A DNA stretch of 64,000 bases, from NCBI RefSeq assembly GCF_000204055.1, contig NW_006768766.1, positions 355,828-419,827 on the forward strand, written 5' to 3'. The notes beneath the pieces were generated by a model that worked only from the letters and a program-made list of their open reading frames with translations, was not told the DNA's origin and did not search any database. Below, piece by piece: positions 8,850 to 20,979 of the stretch; position 1 is the stretch's first letter, and each line of letters begins with the position of its first letter. Source of the stretch: Melampsora larici-populina 98AG31 (lineage: Eukaryota > Basidiomycota > Pucciniomycetes > Pucciniales > Melampsoraceae). The position numbers were made by a program, and so were the translations under genes.

Positions 8850-11800
8850 ATGACATCAGGCCTTTCTATGACATCTCCAACCCAGTTGGGCAAACGAATT
8901 CAAGAGGCCGATTACTACGAACAAAATGAACTCACGAGTCTACCTTCTATTCCGCCATCAGATTCTTCGCTATCAGAAAACAGCTACGAAATGAGACCTC
9001 AGGATGGCTACGATGTTGGAATCCGTGAACTCAGTCAAAACACTGGATTTGTTTCACGTACACAGTTCGGCATCGATGCAAAGAACGCTGCCCAGCCCTT
9101 GAAAACACCTGGTCCATCACGCCCAGTCAATCAAAACTTCCCATCGGGTCGTAGCACCTCCCATCTCACCTCGACGCCAGCAAGTCTTCCTTTAGATCGT
9201 AGGAAAATGAACAACAAGAATCAATTTTCCAACCTTCCCACTCATGCAGAATTCAACCCTTACGAAACTCAGGAGAATCAAAATGAATTTGGAATCAAAT
9301 CACCTGAAGCAAGTCGTATCATAGAAGACCAAGCTGCTCAGTCTCAACGCGAAAATATGATTATCGTGAGTAGCAGCGAGAGCGAAGCTCAAAGAAAGCC
9401 AAAGTCGAGCTCCTCCAGCGCAGGAAGCACAACACGGCCCGAAGACTTCGCTTCTGTTAAATCAAGGCTATCAGATGCACATCCAGAATCTGATGAGTCT
9501 GAGTCATTTGCGTCCAAAACTTCACTAGGCGATGTTGATCTTTCAGCGCTAGATGATATGGAGTACAGTTTCGACATGAAGGCCAACCAGCTGCCCACTC
9601 TCTCTACCTCGGTCGCCCCTATCAAGCGTCTTTCTTCCTCGCCACCTAGGTCTGCTCCCTCACCGGTGCCGTCCAACAAGTCTAGTTCTCAATCGACTCT
9701 GATTGCCCAGTCCCCAAAATCGGAAGGAGCCTACGCTACTGAACGACGCGTAGATCACCTCAATGATCTCAAGCATTCAAACCTCCGAACGTCTTCCTAC
9801 ACTCATCTTAGTAGCCCAGGTATTGGTCGACGCGATTCGCCTCATGTCCATGCATCTAATTCATTTGATGAGCTTCAACATGACATCTCAGAAGATCTGG
9901 AGATGCACCAGATGCATCATTCAGCATCACATGACTCATCACGTAATCTGTCTTCCTTCTCACCTCATCGTGAAAAGATGATAACCCCTCAAAAATACCC
10001 TGGCAACACATCGGTGCTACGACCTACAAGTATAAGGACTGATTTTGCTCGTCGTCAGACTGTATTGTTGTCAAACTCGAAAGCTGCTCAGCCAGCTGTT
10101 CAACTTCGATCGGCCAAACGCACCCATGTTCCTAGACGTCTGGCAGAAGCAGCCGATGACACATCAGAGCTCTCTGGGTTCCTTGCCCACGGTGGACAAG
10201 CTAGCTCTCTACCGGATGTCACAGTGGCAGCTGAAGTTGTTTCCGACTCAGATTCCACAGCGCACGATCTGACCACTCGTGCCGCCAGTCGACACCTCAA
10301 CGGCAACACGTCTTTCCCAACCAATGACAAATCTCAAAGGTTCAATGGTCCAAAACTCGCCAACTATCTCCATAGTCTTAATACCCGATTGACGGAAGAG
10401 AACCATAATTTGTGTGATGAGATTGAACGCTTGAAACGCGAAAATGATGCATTACAGCAGACTGCTTCCGCAGAATCAGATCCCAATCACTCACAATCCT
10501 TCCATTCTGGATTTCCTAGCCATAAATCAACGGCCGAAGTATCCGTTTTACAACGTGAAATCAAACAAATGAAGACAACGATCGAGCAGCGTGACACGGA
10601 ACTTCGTCATCTACAACAGCAAATCTCCAATCTCTCAACCTCACGAGATTCAGGACAGCCTCAAGACGCCTTACTGCAAGAAATTGGTGACCTTGAAAAC
10701 AAATTGGCGACCATGAATTCAGAATTAGCCCGTAAAAATGACGAGATTGCCAGATTGAAATCTGCCTCTAAACAAGCAAATTCTCCCTCCTTCAACGAGT
10801 TACAAGCCGAGCTAGCACGCACTCGCGAGGATCTAGCACAATCTGAGAATGAACTTGCCCGGGCACTTCAACGTCTTCAAGAAAAAGAGGAAGAATTCGC
10901 GGACAAGATCGCCTCGATCAAAAGTCAGATTCCCGAACTTATGGGACAACAGGATCAAAAACTCGCTACAGCTGAATCTGAACTCCAAGAGACGCGCTAC
11001 GTGGCCGATACACGCCAGGAAGCTCTAGAGCAGCTTGAAGCCGAGTTGCAGGAAGAACGCAACGAGCATGAACGTGAACTGCAGCTGTTGAAGACTAGGA
11101 ACACGCAGCTAGAAGGAATTCTGAGCCAGCAAGATAGTGTAAATCCGGGGAATTTTGTCGACCGCGGTTTCAGTACCCTCCAGGCACATTCACAGGAATT
11201 AAACGAAACCCTCGCACGCCAAAAGAAAGCAGCCCAAGATGCCGCTTTCACCGCCAAAAGAAAGGCAGAAAGGCAAGATGCTGAGATTCAACGCTTGCAA
11301 AAGAGAATTAAAGAACTTCAGGAGACTTTTGATCAGATGTCAGAGCAACACGCAGCAGCGACTTCCTCAAATCACATTCTCGAACAAGCTCTCCATGAAT
11401 CCGAACGGACTACTAAATCCCAGGAATCTGAGCTTGCAAAGCTCAGATCTGAATTGGATTTGATACAAACGACGCGCGACACACAGGCGTTGACCATCAA
11501 GGACCTCGAGCAACGACTTTCGCAAGCATTAGAGACGAGCTTCTCTCAAAATGATCATCTAGTTCCGACTCCTCAACGAAGAATCCTTCGATCAGCTCAA
11601 CTTAACAGTAGAAATAACGAGGAACTAAATGAGGCTTATGATGAGATTAAGCGATTAAAAGCACAGCTGGCTACTCCTATTGAGAAAGTAGATTCTGAGA
11701 TATTGAAAATGAAAATCACTACACTCGAAACGCACCGAGCTCAATTAGAAGAACGAGTCCGTACATTAAGGCAGCAGGCTTCTGCATTGGTTACCACACC

Positions 11801-14161
11801 TGGTCGCTCATCCAGCCACTCTTACCTTTTCAAGTCAATTGCCAGTCTTCGTACTCCCAAATCACCGAACCGCATGTTAGCAAATGTAAGCCTCACTTCC
11901 AATGTTCTTCTCTCTTGTTCCTCTTAGCCTTCCCTCTGACAAACATGATCGTTGTGTAGATGACCACATTTGCCAATGATGCATCCTCGGATAACACTAT
12001 AACCCCTATGTTGAATGAGATTCATGTGTTAGAGCAAAATGCTGAGAACCTTCGACATCAGTTGAACCTGGCCAATGACGCGATCGATAAAAAAATTGAT
12101 CATCTGGCGAAAACCAATGAGCAACGTGTCCAACTGTCTGCTGAATTATCCGAGTCGAGATCAAAGGTGAAAGATCTTGAAGGTCAACTCGACCGATTAC
12201 TTGGATCCCGGGGGACGATTAATAAAGTCAAGGAGCGACTGGCGGATGTAAAGTGTCCTGAATGTGACTGTCAGTTTGATGCAAATCAGATTGTTCGATT
12301 TCGCGTCTTGACGGACATCAACGCCCTGGAGATCAGCTTGTGAGTTCAACAGCGCTGACTTTGTTACGTTTCTTTGCTCACCACGTCTATCATATCTCAT
12401 TTGTGAACAGTAATAGTGAATCTATCACAGGTGATACGTACAACCACACAATGGATACCAATTCTGCACTGAATCCGCAACCAAGAGCTAAGAAGGTTCA
12501 ACAATTGGAACAACAACTAGAAACTAAGAAGCGAGAGTTTGAGGACCTCGAAGCTAAGCAACAAGCAGATGAACAAGATTTAATCCGGCTCCAAGAAGTT
12601 CGTTGAAAATGTCCTCTTTCGAACCAAAGAAAAAGCACAGATACTAAATCTCTTTTTCCTTATTTCAGGATCTAGAAAGGGCTCATGATGAAATTGATCA
12701 ATTGCGAGCGGACTGTCAAGATCGAGAACGTCTTCAACGAGAAAATGATCAGTTTAACCATGTGCTCACGGAAGTGAAAGAGGTGAGGTCCATCATCTCA
12801 TGGTTTAGATCAAGTGCTGTAACTACGACTGACGTAGTTTTCGGGTGTATGTTATCTTCAGAAACTTCGAGAGACTGAGATTGAACTTTCTAAAGCGTGT
12901 CAGGCCCGCGATTGTGCGGATGCCGAACTGCGAGGTAAGCAATTCGATTCGAACAAGGCCAAACAAATATTGACTGATGCATTTTACTTTTCTAGCGCTA
13001 CAAAACTATAAAGGGGAGTCAGATAGTCTCTCAAAACAGCTTTCTCAAGCTCAAGCCAGAGTGAAGACACTCGAAAAAGAAAAAACCAACTTGGAAGATC
13101 AACAAGCAGCCTTACTGGAAGAAATTGAAGGCTTGAAAAATGATATTAAACAAACATCAAACTCTCAAAAGATGAACTTTGAAAATCATCAGGAAGAATT
13201 AAAGGACCTTCGTCAGACCTTAGAAATGAAATCTAGTGAGGTTGTTAGGTTAAGGGATTTGAAAAACGATGTTCTCAAAGACACAGAAAACTTGAGAGAT
13301 GATCTATTTCAAGTCAGAACTGAGGCAGCTCAACTCGCTCATGATTTCAAACAATTCAAACAACAATCACGTTCGAATGAAGAATTTGTTAAGGTTCGAG
13401 ACGAGCTATCGGCTCGCACAACTCAGCTGAACCAATTACTAGCCGAACAACAAAATTATGTCTGTCCTGCGTATGTAATCTTTTCTTGATTTTATTCTGA
13501 TATCACTTAGATCTTGCGATCCAATATGTATACTCCTTATCGAGATTATTGACACCTTTATCCTTCTCTTTATTCGCTTTTTGCAGTGAACCTGGTACAA
13601 TATCAGTCGCTGATCAGAAAAAGCATTCAGCAGAATCAAAAGGACTTCTACTGAGGATCCGATTCCTTAAGCTCTTATTCACTCGTGAAAGTCAATTCCG
13701 AGCCGACCTGGCCGATCAGAAAAGGATAATCTTCGGCAAACTTCGTCAAACGGAAACCACGTAAGACTAAACAATGTTTTGGTACTTGAGATGGTTGATA
13801 ACTTCCTTGAAACTCAACTTTGTGAATGTTCATTTTTTTAGGAATGTGGCTATTAATCTCGCTCTCGAGAAGTTTGATCTAAGGGCTGGTCAAATTGGAA
13901 ACTTTACCATTCGAGCTACCGAATGCTCCTTCAAAGGTGCAGCAATAGCTGTAAGGGCTGTATGCAGGATCAAGTCAGTCTTCACTTTCCGTTTTTATCC
14001 CAATCGCCGTCACCAAGTGGTCATCAATGCTAAATTGAATTTTGATTGATGTACATTTTTGCATTAGAATCTTGTCCCAAAGATGGAAAGAAGAAGAGAG
14101 ATCAAAAAAGAAACTCATTGAAGCTTACCAAAGAGTTAGAGGCAAGGCATTTGAACCTTGA
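8850..14161 (+). CDS. Large coiled-coil spindle-pole-body scaffold with a C-terminal PACT-like domain
   Basis: A nine-exon gene: 8850-11885, 11960-12339, 12411-12597, 12669-12782, 12862-12934, 12996-13470, 13587-13760, 13842-13973 and 14068-14161. The joined frame stays open for 1554 residues and ends at TGA. Residues 1-480 are Ser/Pro-rich and disordered. From about residue 500 (KLANYLHSLNTRLTEENHNL) the protein is almost continuous coiled coil. A CPECDCQF motif sits near residue 1110, mid-protein. The last 130 residues resemble the PACT/AKAP450-pericentrin centrosome-targeting domain: KGLLLRIRFLKLLFTRE, then FRADLADQKR, then FKGAAIAVRAVCRIK. In other fungi such proteins (Pcp1/PcpA type) dock at the spindle pole body and anchor gamma-tubulin complexes. 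No clear CM1 gamma-tubulin-binding motif was seen. The start at 8850 is the first ATG of the long frame; a further upstream exon is possible. Confidence 0.85.
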
Positions 14162-14490
14162 ATCCCCAGTTCCTGTTTTTTTTCATCAATATTCTTGTTA
14201 TCCTCTTTCTCTCCTATTTATTGGTTTCTTGGATTTTTCTCTTTTGTCAAAGTTTGTTGTTATTAATTGGGATTCAGGACTCATGTTTTTTATGAAGGGT
14301 AATAAGTTTTTGTTGAAGAGTGTTTGTAAGTTTTACTTGTTTTTATATAATATCATCAGATTTGTAATTCTAGAGCTCATTTTCTACCTCAAATCTTATT
14401 TTGGAACACATCTTGTTTTGGATTCTGATGACCTTTGTTTGCATGGGACTTGATTATTCTGCAACTGATTTTATTATTTGGTTCAACATT

Positions 14491-14693
14491 AAGGGTACAC
14501 AAACATTACAACCCATTTGAAAAACCCATTTAAGAAAAAATATAAAAACCCATTCAAAAAAATATTTTTTTGAACAGAAAATTCCAGAGGGACCCAATTT
14601 ATTTTTCTGTTCAAAAAAATAATTTTTTAAATGGGTTTTTCTATTTTTTCTCAAATGGGTTTTTCAAATGGGTTGTAATGTTTGTGTACCCTT
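14491..14693. mobile_element. 203-bp MITE with 41-bp inverted repeats and ATT duplications
   Basis: The ends AAGGGTACACAAACATTACA and its reverse complement continue as inverted copies for about 41 bp (14491-14531 and 14653-14693). Both flanks are ATT (14488-14490 and 14694-14696). The interior is A/T-rich and repeats AAACCCATT-like words. No coding capacity. Confidence 0.82.
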
Positions 14694-14940
14694 ATTGTCT
14701 TAGCCTGTGGTACATACCTTCTTCACAACCGCCCGTCTCTCCAAATACATGACTCTTTGCACAGAAGTGAGCATTCAAGTCTTGGTCCATGTAGTAGTGT
14801 ATTGTACACTTTTTGCGACCCAAGCTGATGAAATTGCCTATGTTCCAGTTTCCTCAAGCAAGTCCCGAGTTTGTATAAGACTTCATTATGTAATCATTTT
14901 TAGCTTAACACAAGTTCCACCCAAGAGGAGGACACGCTCG

Positions 14941-15063
14941 GTTCCAGGGAATTATGTACAGTCAAGCTTGACCAATTTTGCCCGCAAAACTCAGCAAATG
15001 GGCGGGGAATTTGTGATAAGCTTTTCTGAATTGACTGTACATAGTTGGAATTATTTCTGGAAC
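14941..15063. repeat. Imperfect foldback sequence (possible small MITE)
   Basis: GGTTCCAGGGAATTATGTAC and TCAAGCTT on the left pair with AAGCTT...TTGACTGTACATA...AATTATTTCTGGAAC on the right, with several gaps. Inside, AATTTTGCCCGC pairs with GCGGGGAATTT. No target duplication was identified. Confidence 0.5.
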
Positions 15064-15430
15064 ACCTGCTGGATATATGTATGAACACAGCGTCACCTCA
15101 AAACCAATAGAAGTGTGACTATCTATCCTTTTCACTTCTACATTTTCAAAGAGCTTCTTTGCAATTCTTTGCATTCATTCTTCGAGTACATTTTCGAGAT
15201 ATTTGTTTTTTTTGTGTTACGCTTCTTGCAGCTATACCACTCACTGTATCAGGACATCGTCAACTTCAGAAATACCAACCGACAAAATTTACCGTCCTTT
15301 TCCGGGTATGACGCACCGTCACGCGCCTCACTCTTTCAAACGGTGTGGTCCACTCTAGCTGACGGTTCCTTCCAAACCCCACCATCGAATGCTACAGCTT
15401 TATTTACGATTGCTCATTTGTGGTCAGAAG

Positions 15431-17392
15431 ATGAAAGCTTTTTGCATAATGATCCCCTGTGGCCTTCAGATCCTCTGTGGATTGGTTGACTTGAGCCATT
15501 CTCATCCTACGCCTGCAACGCAAGACAGCCTGGTGGAGTCTCTAGCACGAAACATGAACAGTGATGACTGGTGTAGTGAGGCAAAAGCTGTTATTTCTGA
15601 CGTTGACAGTGGTGATAAGTCAGATAATTCGCCACAAAGCTTGAGGAGCACTGATCCATTTGGCAACAGAGGGAATCAAGCACAGTATTCCAAACCAACC
15701 GGAAAAACTCAAAAAGTTACAGAAACAGAACAACCCACTCCAGAGGTACAACTATCACAAATAGATCAGGAAGGCAACAAGTTCTTAGGCAACCTCCAAA
15801 CTTTCTTCTCAACCTGGGCCCGCAAACTTTGGGGAAAAGTCAAGCAATTTTTTTCTAGATTGAAGTTTTCTAAGTCAGAAAACAAAGATACTTTCAACCC
15901 CAATAGACCTACAGAAGAGCTCCTACAACCAAAGTTTGTAGTAGAGGCAATGCCAAGTCCACCCACTGTCAAAAGTGAAGGGAAGAAGCCACAAGTAAAA
16001 ATGGAAGAGGCTAGGAGACAGCCTCTTCATCAAGAGTTTGACAAGGTCACACCCTCAAAAGACAAGGCAGAAGATTCAGAAGAGCTAGCACACAGAGTGA
16101 AATCAACTGCTGTCATTGAAAAACCTGATCATATCCACAGGCCATATACAGCAAATCCAGAGATCACTGCCGGACAAAGCTTACAGACAAAGCCCATTTT
16201 AGGTGGAATCTATTGCCAGACAACAAGAAATCCATCTGGATACGTTAAAGAAAAGCCTGAGAAAGGAGTTTCAAAGAACACTCCTATGTCAAACAATAAG
16301 AGCCATCAAAACAGCCTGACTGCACAGACTACAGCTTCTTTTATTCCAGGAGTCAAACCAGAAGTGATGAAATCAACCAAGAATATAGATACTCTTTTGG
16401 AGGACTATGAAGCTCACAACAAAGGAATAAATGATCTAGTGTTTGATAATGCTCATACTGAAGGCACACTTGCCCAGTCAACCAAAAACCAAGGAAAAAA
16501 ACAGAATACAATTGACTATCAAACCTACCTTGAGAATGAGTTGAAGAAAAGCTTCAGCCCAGGAAAAATCCAGATGATTGTGCAAGTCAAACCCCCAACT
16601 ACCAGGACAGAACTAAAAAAGGCCTGTCAAATTAATCCTGATACTTACTATCATGAAGATGGGTCTTATGAAGGGATGGTTGAGGACATAACTGATTATG
16701 AACCTACGACCCCAAAAAAACAAAAAATGACCAAACATGTCCCTAATTTGAAAAGAATTAGAGCTCACTCCACATCAGGGAAAGGCTGGGTCTATCGCAA
16801 AGACAAGAAGCCATCAGAAATTCATGGAAAGAGTGAAGATAAAACTCTTCATCAAGAAGTTGAAAATCCCAAGCCTACACAGAGCAAGCAAGTCAAAGAA
16901 AAAAATACTGATCTAAAGTATACAGATTCTTCTTTTACCCATGTGGAGAGACCAGAAGTTTCAAATAACATCAATAATGAAGATGTTTCTTACACAAAAG
17001 AAGAAGATCTGATGGATAATGAGTTTAGTACCCCAAGAGGTACACCAGTCATGTCACCCAAGCACTCAGAAACAAATCCCAATTTAATTGACTTGAAAAC
17101 TTATTTTGAAAATGACTTGAACTCAAAACCCATCAAGAACATGAATGCTCCTTATACCACAGGAGAAGATTATACAACTGATGATGAATTTAGTACTCCT
17201 AAAGGTACACCTGTCCAGTCACCCAAGCACCAAGGAAAAAATCTCATGTTGTTTGATGATCCAGTCAGGAATAGTGATGTTGGGGAGAAATCAATCAGCA
17301 GCAATTATGAAAAGTTTAAAAGCCAGGAGATTGCACCAATTGTTTTAATGAAACCCCCAATTACTGATGCTCAAATAGATAGCACCTATTGA
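15431..17392 (+). CDS. Divergent secreted protein of the LCGLV/KFW family with a possible 3' frameshift
   Basis: The chosen ATG (15431) gives 653 residues and a signal peptide (MKAFCIMIPCGLQILCGLV) that matches the two relatives; the frame also extends 14 codons upstream to another ATG, but homology argues against that start. Residues about 115-145 carry the family helix (RKLWGKVKQFF). The remainder is hydrophilic and rich in Lys, Thr, Pro and Asn. It contains repeated modules: D(N/D)EFSTP(R/K)GTPV followed by SPKH (twice), and IDxxTYxEN(E/D)L (twice). The frame stops at 17390, but the +1 frame continues to a TGA at 17538-17540 with a peptide (YNNEPTQKK...) that resembles the internal module ending DYEPTTPKKQK. 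A recent frameshift at the 3' end, or an unseen splice, is likely. Function is unknown; secretion is predicted. Confidence 0.8.
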   Translation: MKAFCIMIPCGLQILCGLVDLSHSHPTPATQDSLVESLARNMNSDDWCSEAKAVISDVDSGDKSDNSPQSLRSTDPFGNRGNQAQYSKPTGKTQKVTETEQPTPEVQLSQIDQEGNKFLGNLQTFFSTWARKLWGKVKQFFSRLKFSKSENKDTFNPNRPTEELLQPKFVVEAMPSPPTVKSEGKKPQVKMEEARRQPLHQEFDKVTPSKDKAEDSEELAHRVKSTAVIEKPDHIHRPYTANPEITAGQSLQTKPILGGIYCQTTRNPSGYVKEKPEKGVSKNTPMSNNKSHQNSLTAQTTASFIPGVKPEVMKSTKNIDTLLEDYEAHNKGINDLVFDNAHTEGTLAQSTKNQGKKQNTIDYQTYLENELKKSFSPGKIQMIVQVKPPTTRTELKKACQINPDTYYHEDGSYEGMVEDITDYEPTTPKKQKMTKHVPNLKRIRAHSTSGKGWVYRKDKKPSEIHGKSEDKTLHQEVENPKPTQSKQVKEKNTDLKYTDSSFTHVERPEVSNNINNEDVSYTKEEDLMDNEFSTPRGTPVMSPKHSETNPNLIDLKTYFENDLNSKPIKNMNAPYTTGEDYTTDDEFSTPKGTPVQSPKHQGKNLMLFDDPVRNSDVGEKSISSNYEKFKSQEIAPIVLMKPPITDAQIDSTY

Positions 17393-18299
17393 ATCAACAC
17401 CTACTTTAAATTACCAGGATGAAACTAATGATGGGGAGCTAAAAGACAGAAGTTACAACAATGAACCTACCCAAAAGAAGATAAGAATAGTATGGGATCC
17501 TTTTCAGAGCGGCTCACAACACACCCTTAATCATAGCTGATGTTAACTGAAGAAAGCTTATCTTCTCTTGAAAACTCCCTTGCCAATCATCCAGAGTTAA
17601 ACAAGGTTAAAATACAAAAATATTGATAATGGTCCAAGACTTTTGAATTCACCACTTAGTTCTCATGAAGCTATTTATAAAACTAGGTGATATAATAAAG
17701 GCTTACCTCCATATGGGCAACCAACCTTATCCAGTTATCATTATTTTTTCTTCTTTTTCCTCTTTTGTTCTTCCAAATGATATAATGTGATAGTGGAGTC
17801 TGAAAAATCAATATCATGGGCATAATGCAATTGTGTAATGTATGCTATGTGGTAAACTGTGATCAACTAACTGATGCCTCTACCCAAAATGGTCATTTGA
17901 TTGATGTCAATATATGGATTATGTGTATTGGATGAAGGGATTGATCAGTCTCTTTACTTCACCATGATCATCTAACATTGTTTTTGGAAAGAATGACCCA
18001 TTTCAATATATATAGCATATATAGCCTCACACATTTGATAGCAATAGAATTTCTACATACCACTTTTCCTTGTATTTTCTGGATTGATCACTTCCTACTT
18101 ACACACATTACTAAAGTCTAAACTGCACAAATATATACCCACACACTTACAGTTGAATTTTGAGAATGTTCAGAAGAAACAACTTACATGCCCCTTTTCC
18201 TTGGTGGACTGATGAAGAGAAAGTGGTGTATGTGTGCAGGGTGATGATTGTATTGATGTATAATACAATAGTGATATTGAGTCAAGTTTGAGATTGATC

Positions 18300-19900
18300 A
18301 GGTGAAAACATTCATTAGTTTGTGATTGTTATTTATGGAGCTTGGATTTAGATAGCTTGATGTGTTTGAAGTGATTAACTGTATCCTGACAACAACCACA
18401 CTAAAACCTCTTGCATTTCACCAAACCTCAATTGCTTTTAACAACTCCAAGCATTCATGAATATGATGATCCTTCAACTCCTTGAAGAAAATCCATGATA
18501 TTTGGATCTTTTCCATATTAGGGTCAATGCAATGCTTCTGTTGCTTCTAATTTTCTCCTGTTGTCATCTTCTCCACCTGTTTTGCCTACACTGGACTCTA
18601 AGTGTTTATAGTAACAACAGGAGACATTGAGGCAAACAAGACACCTGATTGAAGAGTTTTACGGAACCAGTCACCACAATTTGCTTGAATTGGGTTTCAA
18701 GCAAAATAATTCCCATGGTGTAAGCCACCACCCTGTCCCACAGCTTGTGTGTAGCTTTATTCTTCTAGATCCTTGCTACATTATATGCACTGTTAAATTG
18801 TACATCTCACTTTCAGGCATGTCACCTGGCTCTGAGGAAACTCCACTGGCACAGTCCTCAATTAAAAGTGAAAATGTTCATCCAATATTTCCAAGAGATC
18901 ATATCTTCTGACCAAGCTACATGGATGTTCTCTGTCTTTGGCATTCAGGGTTTTTTCTTCAGGGTCTTGATCATGTTTGGAATTACTCTACTAAGTAGTA
19001 GTTCTTTTTGAAATGCTACCTTGAGCTCTTTGTTGAGATTAGACCTCACATTTGCAAGGAATTGCTACTGATGCCACACTTGGTACTATGTTGGTTCAGC
19101 TGAGTTTAATAGGTGAAAAAGAATATCAGTCATGGAAATAGAATTATTTCCTCCACCTATTACATACAACAAGGGTCCTCAAATAGAAAACTTGCAAATA
19201 CATTAGCAAATGCCATACTGGAGAGGACAAGAAGGAAACCAATAGATCCCAAAGGCAATTTCTCAAGTTGAAATACACTCATGCTTCAAAGTGATTGTAC
19301 TCTTTTTGATTCAGATGTAGGAAAAACAGATGGAGGAAATGTAGATAATTTAGATAATGGCCGGATAAGCAAATGAAGAAGCCCTTGATGAGGGATTGAA
19401 TTGCAATTGTAACAAGATCTCAAGGAGCAGGACTTATGTAGATGATTGTAGAGGGTGCAAATTTGCCATACCACTCTTCCAAGGTTAAAATTGAGTATCT
19501 GATACATATTGTACCTCTGTATACATCAAGGGGCCTGTTGAGATCTGTTTTAAGCTGCTTTTTTCAAGAATCTGCACCCCAATTTTTTCACATCAGGCCC
19601 TGATACATTTGATTATGAACTAGTTTTATGTATTGAGTAGATATCAAATGAGCAGGCTCCAACCAATGCCATGTGTTAGCATGTGTTACCCAAACCTCTT
19701 CCCACAGTGATATTCAATTAGATGATACAAGCTGTGAGCTGTTGTACATCTCATGGAAGGTCTCACATATAGATATTGTGGACATCTTATCTGAAGAGTG
19801 TGTGTCCTAACTTTTTTTACATCACTTTGAGACATTTCATCATGAGGCATTTCTATTTATTCAGAATAAAATGCCTTGTAGGAAAGTCTCACAACACAAG
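18300..19900. repeat. Left copy of a degenerate ~1.5-kb direct repeat around URA3
   Basis: By-eye alignment shows colinear similarity with about 22940-24450. Matches include tcacctgg(c/g)tctga(g/a)gaaact (18827 and 23352), atgccata(c/g)tggagagga (19210 and 23781), tctgcaccccaattttttca (19570 and 24132) and tgatacaagct (19725 and 24279). It holds a decayed counterpart of the minus-strand frame at 23111-23692. Boundaries are approximate. Confidence 0.6.
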
Positions 19901-20152
19901 CAGGATCCCTCAAACCTTCTGTTAACAATTTAGAGCAACAAGCTATCACATGTCATCAGCCATCTTACATCAGCTCCATGCAATTGCAAAATGTGACAGG
20001 AAGATTCAGCCAATGTTAGCATATACACATGAAAGTCAATGTGGCTATGCAGTCACATCCTGCATCTGGGCTAAAACTGAGCAATTTGCCTTGAAAAATC
20101 AGGTTTCTACAGCTCAAAGCTGTGCAATATTGAGAAAGTCTTGAAATACGGT

Positions 20153-20313
20153 CTGAGTTGGGAAAAACAAACAAGTTCAGAGCCTCATCTCAAGTCTGAT
20201 AAAGATAACAAGCAAGAAGTCTTCTTTTCATTGATGAGATAAAATGTACCTGAGTTGGGAAAAACAAACAAGTTCAGAGCCTCATCTCAAGTCTGATAAA
20301 GATAACAAGCAAG
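20153..20313. repeat. Two 64-bp direct copies, 97 bp apart
   Basis: Positions 20153-20216 and 20250-20313 are identical over 64 bp (CTGAGTTGGGAAAAACAAAC...). The words after the first copy (GTCTTCTTTTCATTGATGAG) recur at about 20391, so a longer duplication was followed by a deletion in the first copy. Confidence 0.88.
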
Positions 20314-20979
20314 ACTATAAGAAAGTAACATAGGTCAGACTAGGTCACAAAGATCAAGATTGAAGAATTAAAGAAATACTTCACTCACAGTCTTCTTTTC
20401 ATTGATGAGAAAAGAAGACTGATAGAGGATAACTCGTTGTTGTATATATATGTACAAAGATTGGGGTAAATCTGCTATAAGCATAATATGATGTATGCTT
20501 GTGTTGATTGAATCTCAACAAATATCATTTTTGACATCATTATGCATTAGGTCTGGCTCTTAGCCCTCACAAAGTCTTGGAAAGCCCTGGGCGACCTAAA
20601 ATCACTGACTATGTAATTGTATGGGTTTAACTGTAGTCTGATGCTCACATGCTATCACAGAATTTCTTGCTGTTTGGGTAAACATATGGCCTGCTTAATT
20701 CCCTTGCGTCTGAGATATTGGGGAGAGTCAACAACCATGCATCTGGAATTCAACATGTATCTTAAGGGTAACTCATCACTAATAGATTTTCATGACGAGC
20801 TATTGATATGTACAAAAATCTAGTCTTTGTTCTCAAAGTAGTTGAGGATCAAACATATGCTAATTTTCCTTTGAAGGTGTTTGCTGGCTAAACTCACCAT
20901 CATATACCATTTGATGTTACATAAATAGAAAATTATTCAAAAGGAGTGACTATTCAAAAATCAGTGTGAGTGTGGCATA

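Larger units (their letters stand above)
14162..15430. other. Intergenic region with two inverted-repeat elements
   Basis: The first ~300 bp is T-rich and probably the 3' UTR of the PACT-domain gene. The rest holds the MITE at 14491-14693, a foldback sequence at 14941-15063 and the promoter of the secreted-protein gene that starts at 15431. No other gene was recognised. Confidence 0.5.
17393..20979. other. Gene-less stretch with decayed repeats
   Basis: The first ~150 bp holds the out-of-frame continuation of the preceding gene. Beyond it there are only short frames. One half of the direct-repeat pair flanking URA3 (about 18300-19900) and a 64-bp duplication (20153-20313) lie here. No gene was recognised. 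Confidence 0.5.

Noticed and set aside
9389..9679. Minus-strand frame in the coiled-coil gene
   Set aside because: Overlaps a 1012-codon exon on the plus strand that continues through nine in-frame exons.
15389..15430. Upstream ATG for the divergent secreted protein
   Set aside because: The extension would bury the signal peptide; the ATG at 15431 aligns with the starts of the two relatives.
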